From the NCBI GenBank assembly GCA_019639075.1, contig JAHBSO010000013.1:19931-83930 (forward strand): DNA of 64,000 nt, written 5' to 3'. Every line of letters begins with the position of its first letter. Within the stretch, counting starts at the first letter, position 1. Source of the DNA: Actinomycetota bacterium. GTDB taxonomy: Bacteria; Actinomycetota; Acidimicrobiia; Acidimicrobiales; Iamiaceae. The position numbers were made by a program, and so were the translations under genes. Shown one piece after another: positions 59,783-64,000 of this stretch. The notes under the pieces were generated by a model. That model saw nothing but the letters and a program-made list of their open reading frames with translations. It was not told the DNA's origin and made no database searches.

Positions 59783-61696
59783 TCACCAGGCCCGGCTGAC
59801 CAGCCGAGGCGGTGGCGCCATCGGAACCGGTTCCTCGGCAGCGGGCACCCCATGTCCGGGGAACCGAACGTCTGCGGCGAGCATCCGCCCCATGGACGGG
59901 CCGTCGATCGGACGGGAGAACAGGTAGCCCTGCGCGATGGGGCACCCGAGGTCTCGGAGCCAGGCCACCTGACGTTCGTGCTCGACCCCCTCAGCCACGA
60001 CCGATTGGCCGAGCGCCGCCGCCAAGCCGATGACTGCGGCCACGATCGCCTCGTCCTCGCGATCCTCGCCGAGACCATCGACGAAGCCACGGTGGATCTT
60101 GAGGGCGTCGAGGGGGAAGCGCTTCAGGTAGATCAGCGACGAATAGCCGGTGCCGAAGTCATCCACCATGAACCGCACGCCAAGCTCCTTCAAGCGGTCC
60201 ATGGTCTCCAGCGCCGCCGAGTCCTCGCCCATGACGACGCTCTCGGTGATCTCGAGCCACAGGCGAGATCCATCGAGACCGGTGGCCTGCAGCACCTCCC
60301 TCACCACCGCCACGAGAGAATCGTCCTTGAAGTGGCGGGCCGAGAGGTTGACCGACAGCGACAGGTCGGGTCGGCACGCCGACCAGGCCGCCAGGTGGCG
60401 GCACGACTCCTCGAGCATGAACCGGTCCAGTTCGGCGATGATCCCCGTCTCCTCGGCCACTTCGATGAAGCGATCCGGCTCGAGGAGGCCCCGCGTCGGG
60501 TGCTTCCACCGGACCAGGGCCTCGACCCGGGCGATGCGTCCGGTCGAGAGGTCCACGCCGGGCTGGAAGTAGGCCGACAGCTCCGCTGACTCGAGCGCGA
60601 CCCGAAGCTCGCGCTCGAGCTCAGCCCGATCGACGAGCTCCGCCCGCATCTTCCCATCGAAGCGGACCATGCCGCATCGTCCGCCCTGCTTCGCCCGGTA
60701 CATGGCCACGTCGGCATCGGCGAGCAGGGACTCCCCTGCGACGGGCTCGTCCGCTTCGGCGACCCCGATGCTCACGGTCAGCTCGACCTCGCGGTCACCT
60801 ATCGTGATCGGGTCGGCCACCCGCTCCAGCAGACGCTGGGCGAGCCTGCCGGCGATGGCGCCGTCGACCCCTCGAGCGATGACCACGAACTCGTCGCCGG
60901 ACAGTCGGGCGACCTCATCGTCGCCCCGCACGACCGATCGCAGGCGGCTGGCCACCTCCACCAGGACCTGATCGCCGACCTGGTGGCCGAAGAGGTCGTT
61001 GACCACCTTGAAGCGGTCGATGTCGATGAACAGCAGGCTCAGCGGGCGCTCGGCCGACGCATGTGCCATAGCAGCGTCGAGCGTCGCGATGGCGCCATCC
61101 CGGTTGAGCAGACCGGTCAGACCGTCGTGACGGGCCTCGAACTCCGCCCGGTCGAGGGACCGCCGAAGCTGGTCCACGGCAGCGGCATCGGTCACCGCGA
61201 CCGATGCGTACTCGGCGAGGCTCACCAGGATCTTCTGCTCGGCGGTCGTGAAGCGCCGGCCCGGCCTGGCGCTGGCCACGTTGATCACCCCGACAGGTCG
61301 TCCATGCTCGAGCACCGGCGTCGCCATCGCCGCTTGCAGCTCGTAGCGTTCGTTCCGCCCCACCCGGTCGCGCTCTGCTTGGTAGTCGTCGGATACGACG
61401 AGCCGGTTCTCCGAAAACGCTCGACCGGCGAAGCCGTGGCCGAGGGGCATTTCCGCGAAGGCCTCCAGAAGGTCCTCCGAGTACCCCAGCAGCGATGCAT
61501 GCGAGGCCCCCACCCCGTCCCCCGGCTGGATGCGCAACCCGACCACCTCGGCGTCGAGGAGCTCCGCGGCTCCCTGGGTGATGCTGTCGAGCACCTCCTG
61601 CAGCGGGGCGCGGAGCGAGATCGACCGCTGGATGCCGAACATCCGCGCGTTCAGATCCAGGGGTTCCCCGACGGCATTCGAAGCGGTCGCGGTCAC
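59783..61696 (-). CDS. GAF-GGDEF-EAL cyclic-di-GMP signalling protein (637 aa)
   Basis: Residues ~20-170 look like a GAF sensor (RPVGVINVASARPGRRFTTAEQKILVSLAEYASVAV). Residues ~185-345 are a diguanylate cyclase domain with HDGLTGLLNRDGAI, FIDIDRFKVVNDLFGHQVGD and ARLSGDEFVVIARG; the signature is SGDEF, with an RxxD inhibitory site (RGDD) five residues before it. Residues ~355-600 are an EAL phosphodiesterase: YFQPGVDLSTGRIARVEALVRWKHP, LSVNLSARHF, WLEITESVVM, FMVDDFGTGYSSL, KIHRGFVDGL, VVAEGVEHE. The motifs look intact, so both activities are possible. GTG 61696 lies 2 bases after the upstream adhesin-like stop, and the giant surface protein follows. Confidence 0.92.
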   Translation of the reverse strand: MTATASNAVGEPLDLNARMFGIQRSISLRAPLQEVLDSITQGAAELLDAEVVGLRIQPGDGVGASHASLLGYSEDLLEAFAEMPLGHGFAGRAFSENRLVVSDDYQAERDRVGRNERYELQAAMATPVLEHGRPVGVINVASARPGRRFTTAEQKILVSLAEYASVAVTDAAAVDQLRRSLDRAEFEARHDGLTGLLNRDGAIATLDAAMAHASAERPLSLLFIDIDRFKVVNDLFGHQVGDQVLVEVASRLRSVVRGDDEVARLSGDEFVVIARGVDGAIAGRLAQRLLERVADPITIGDREVELTVSIGVAEADEPVAGESLLADADVAMYRAKQGGRCGMVRFDGKMRAELVDRAELERELRVALESAELSAYFQPGVDLSTGRIARVEALVRWKHPTRGLLEPDRFIEVAEETGIIAELDRFMLEESCRHLAAWSACRPDLSLSVNLSARHFKDDSLVAVVREVLQATGLDGSRLWLEITESVVMGEDSAALETMDRLKELGVRFMVDDFGTGYSSLIYLKRFPLDALKIHRGFVDGLGEDREDEAIVAAVIGLAAALGQSVVAEGVEHERQVAWLRDLGCPIAQGYLFSRPIDGPSMGRMLAADVRFPGHGVPAAEEPVPMAPPPRLVSRAW

Positions 61697-61698
61697 GG

Positions 61699-64000
61699 TC
61701 AGGGTCCCGTTGTGACGCGAAGGCGGCTGGGGCGATCACCGCTGGCGGCGATCCAGAGCTCCTCGTGCTCGACTTGGAGCCGCATGCGGAGCTGGCGACC
61801 CACGGCGACCGAGTGATCCACCGTGCCGACGTTGATGTCCTTGCGGACCCAGTCCGCGACGCCCCCGTTGTAGGGGTCGTAGACCACGTCGGTCTCCACC
61901 AGGAGTTGGCAGTCGGAGCCGTCGGCGGCACAGTCGTACACCCGGACGTGGGGCCGAGCCTTCTTGTTGGCGTCGAAGTCCTTGGCCGTGGCCCACAGCT
62001 CGAGCGCCACCGGCCCGTCCAGGTCGAGCGACGAGCCCACCACGTCGTGGGTCCAGTAGAGGTTCTTGTCGGCCGAGCTCTGCGTCTCCTTGCCGTCGCC
62101 GTCGTCGAGGAAGATGCCGGGGTCGTCGGATGCGTCGTGGTCGGGTTCCGGATCGGCGGCCGGCAGCGGGGCACTCAGCAGGCCCCAGGTGCTCCCCGTC
62201 AGCGAGGTGCCCAGGAAGAAGTCCTGCGACAGGAGAGCCGAGTCGACGTTGACGGTCACCACGCCGATCGCACTCAACCCCCTCCCATCGGTCAAGCGAT
62301 ACGAGAAGGTGTCCGTGCCACCGAAGCCGGTGTCCGGCGTGTAGGTGAACGAACCGTCGGCACCGAGGGTGACCGAACCATCCGAGGGATCCACCTCGGG
62401 GACGGTCGACACCATCAGCGAATCGCCATCGGGGTCGTAGTCGTTCGCCAGCAGGCCGGGGGCCGCGACCACGAGGGGGGTGTCGCCCGGGGTGGCGTAG
62501 GCATCCTGGTTGGCCACCGGGGGCTCGGGAATGATGTCGGCGGTGATGTGGAGCTGGCTGGGGCGGTCACCGCTGGCGGCGATCCACAGATCGTCCTTCT
62601 CCACCTGCAGTCGCAGGCGAAGCTGCCGGCCAACCGGGATCGAGCGGTTCACGGCGCCGACGGCGATGTCCTTGCGCACCCAGTCCGCGACCTCGTTGTT
62701 GAACTCCTCGTAGTAACGCTCGCTGTCGGTCAGGAGCTGGCAGTCGGAGCCGTCAGCGGCACAGTCGTACAGCCGGACGTGGAGACGGGCCTCGTCCTTG
62801 TCGTCGAAGTCCTTGGACGTCGCCCACAGCTCGAGGTTCACCGGCCCGTGGAGCGAGAGGGGCGCACCGACCACGTCGTAGGTCCAGTAGAGGTTCTTCT
62901 CGGGGGTGTCCTGGTCCTCCTTGCCGTCGCCCTTCTTGAGCTCGAAGCCGGGATCGCCGGAGAGGTTGTGGTCGGGTTCGGGATCGGCCACCGGCAGCGG
63001 ACCGCCTGCGAACTCCCACGCGCCCGCGTTGAACGATGTGCCCAGGAACAGCCGCTGGGAGATGACGGTGGCGTCGACCGTGATCGACACCTCGGCGACG
63101 GCGCTGAGACCGGTTCCGTCGTTCACCCGGTACGAGAACGTGTCCGTGCCCACGAACCCGGCGGCGGGCGTGTAGACGAACCCGCCGTCGCCGATCGCCG
63201 ACAGGACCACCAGCCCGTTGGACGGGAGCTCCACCGGGATCAGCGAATGGGACAGGGCGTCTCCGTCTAGGTCGAAGTCGTTGGCCAGCAGACCGGGGGC
63301 GGGGACCACCAGGGGGGTGTCGTCAGGCGTCAAGTAAGCGTTGTCGTTGGCCACCGGGGCATCTGGCATCGGGGTCACGGCGATGACCACGGTGGCGGTG
63401 TCGCTGCCACCGTTGCCATCAGTCACGTCATAGGTGAACACATCAGTCCCGTTCGCGTTCGGGTCGGGGATGTAGGTGAAGGTGCCGTCACCGTTGTCCG
63501 CAACCGACCCCAACGTCAGGCCAGAGTCGTCGTAGCCCGCAACGGTGAGCGCGTCGCCGTCGACGTCGCTGTCGTTGACCAACACATCGACCGTCACCCC
63601 AGCCGGATCATCCTCATCCACCGCCCCGGCGTCATCGACCGCCACCGGGGCATCTGGCATCGGGGTCACGGCGATGGCCACGGTGGCGGTGTCGCTGCCG
63701 CCGTTGCCATCAGCCACGTCATAGGTGAACACATCAGTCCCGTTCGCATCCGGGTTCGGGATGTAGGTGAACGTGCCGTCACCGTTGTCCACGACCGACC
63801 CCAACGTCAGGCCAGAGTCGTCGTAGCCCGCAACGGTGAGCGCGTCGCCCTCGATGTCGCTGTCGTTGACCAACACATCGACCGTCACCCCAGCCGGATC
63901 ATCCTCAACGACCGCCCCCACATCATCTGATGCAACTGGGGCATCGTTCTGAAGCACCCCGGGTTCGGTGACTGCTCGGGTTATGGGGTGACCGGCTCGG
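61699..64000 (-). CDS. Repetitive cadherin/VCBS-like surface protein, C-terminal part (runs off the window)
   Basis: The frame stays open to base 64000 (RAGHPITRAVTEPGV before the GTG at 63957), so the start lies outside. Two near-identical 97-residue units (VNDSDVDGDALTVAGYDDSGLTLGSV, GTFTYIPDPNANGTDVFTYDV) and two further Big_9/cadherin-like units (DTPLVVPAPGLLANDFDLDGD, GTDTFSYRVNDG) alternate with two copies of a ~170-residue domain. Each copy contains YDCAADGSDCQLL, VADWVRKDI and LWIAASGDRPSQL. Ca-binding Asp/Asn-rich loops are obvious. No sorting signal ends it, and the C-terminus is simply VTTGP. It is coupled to the GGDEF-EAL gene. Confidence 0.85.
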   Translation of the reverse strand, partial: RAGHPITRAVTEPGVLQNDAPVASDDVGAVVEDDPAGVTVDVLVNDSDIEGDALTVAGYDDSGLTLGSVVDNGDGTFTYIPNPDANGTDVFTYDVADGNGGSDTATVAIAVTPMPDAPVAVDDAGAVDEDDPAGVTVDVLVNDSDVDGDALTVAGYDDSGLTLGSVADNGDGTFTYIPDPNANGTDVFTYDVTDGNGGSDTATVVIAVTPMPDAPVANDNAYLTPDDTPLVVPAPGLLANDFDLDGDALSHSLIPVELPSNGLVVLSAIGDGGFVYTPAAGFVGTDTFSYRVNDGTGLSAVAEVSITVDATVISQRLFLGTSFNAGAWEFAGGPLPVADPEPDHNLSGDPGFELKKGDGKEDQDTPEKNLYWTYDVVGAPLSLHGPVNLELWATSKDFDDKDEARLHVRLYDCAADGSDCQLLTDSERYYEEFNNEVADWVRKDIAVGAVNRSIPVGRQLRLRLQVEKDDLWIAASGDRPSQLHITADIIPEPPVANQDAYATPGDTPLVVAAPGLLANDYDPDGDSLMVSTVPEVDPSDGSVTLGADGSFTYTPDTGFGGTDTFSYRLTDGRGLSAIGVVTVNVDSALLSQDFFLGTSLTGSTWGLLSAPLPAADPEPDHDASDDPGIFLDDGDGKETQSSADKNLYWTHDVVGSSLDLDGPVALELWATAKDFDANKKARPHVRVYDCAADGSDCQLLVETDVVYDPYNGGVADWVRKDINVGTVDHSVAVGRQLRMRLQVEHEELWIAASGDRPSRLRVTTGP
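63361..63942 (-). repeat. Two near-identical 291-bp units in the surface-protein gene
   Basis: Units begin at 63361 and 63652 (97 codons). They differ at only a few bases in most of their length, with more divergence at their borders, showing a recent duplication of one Ig-like domain. Confidence 0.85.

Overview
The window is very GC-rich DNA from an actinobacterium. The gene content (a TIGR03960-type radical SAM gene, a DUF2344 gene, rne, rplU and rpmA in that order; mreBCD-mrdA-rodA; tig-clpP-clpX; a luciferase-like F420-type oxidoreductase; many GTG starts and 4-bp ATGA/GTGA stop/start overlaps) fits an Acidimicrobiia-like lineage best. That placement is inference; there is no rRNA gene here to test it.

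Layout. 1-3984 (minus): a Tad-type pilus cassette of small TadE/TadG-like membrane-anchored proteins, one with a single-base frameshift. 4041-5108 (plus): an HD-domain dNTP triphosphohydrolase. 5137-16572: an envelope-glycan and isoprenoid locus. On the minus strand it has three tandem paralogous GT4 glycosyltransferases, the last fused to a type I isopentenyl-diphosphate isomerase, followed by a polyprenyl diphosphate synthase. On the plus strand it has a Wzm/Wzt-type exporter, a UbiA-type prenyltransferase with an unusual 16-residue tandem repeat, and a methyltransferase; a second methyltransferase converges on it. 16746-22138 (minus): radical SAM, DUF2344, rne, rplU, rpmA. 22139-24795: a tautomerase, an NTF2-like protein, a flavodoxin and a divergent LysR regulator, bordered by dispersed palindromic repeats. 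24796-31144 (minus): rodA, mrdA, mreD, mreC and mreB (cell elongation), then ndk. 31170-38714 (minus): F420-type oxidoreductase, map, folC, a small Ala-rich protein, clpX, clpP, tig, with further repeats between genes.

38802-42511 (plus) is a compact cassette: MauE-like membrane protein, MauD-like thioredoxin-fold protein, an unknown protein, and a Tat-exported protein that joins a cysteine-rich methylamine-dehydrogenase-light-chain-like domain to LGFP cell-wall repeats. No MauB or MauG is present, so I read it as a disulfide-folded wall protein with its own oxidative-folding partners rather than a methylamine dehydrogenase. tRNA-Gly(TCC) follows, then a three-gene ABC transporter, a lipoprotein, a beta-carbonic anhydrase and tRNA-Arg(TCT).

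46642-49290 looks like a small mobile or accessory island: a transposase-like gene coupled to a tyrosine-recombinase-like protein without recognisable catalytic residues, and a divergent HTH gene with an operator-like palindrome between them. It is followed by the 5'-truncated remnant of a secreted-protein gene. The right end (50247-64000, minus) is a surface/adhesion region: a ~3,100-residue DUF11/SdrD_B-like protein with an LPTTG sorting signal, a GAF-GGDEF-EAL cyclic-di-GMP enzyme, and a repetitive cadherin/VCBS-like protein that runs off the window.
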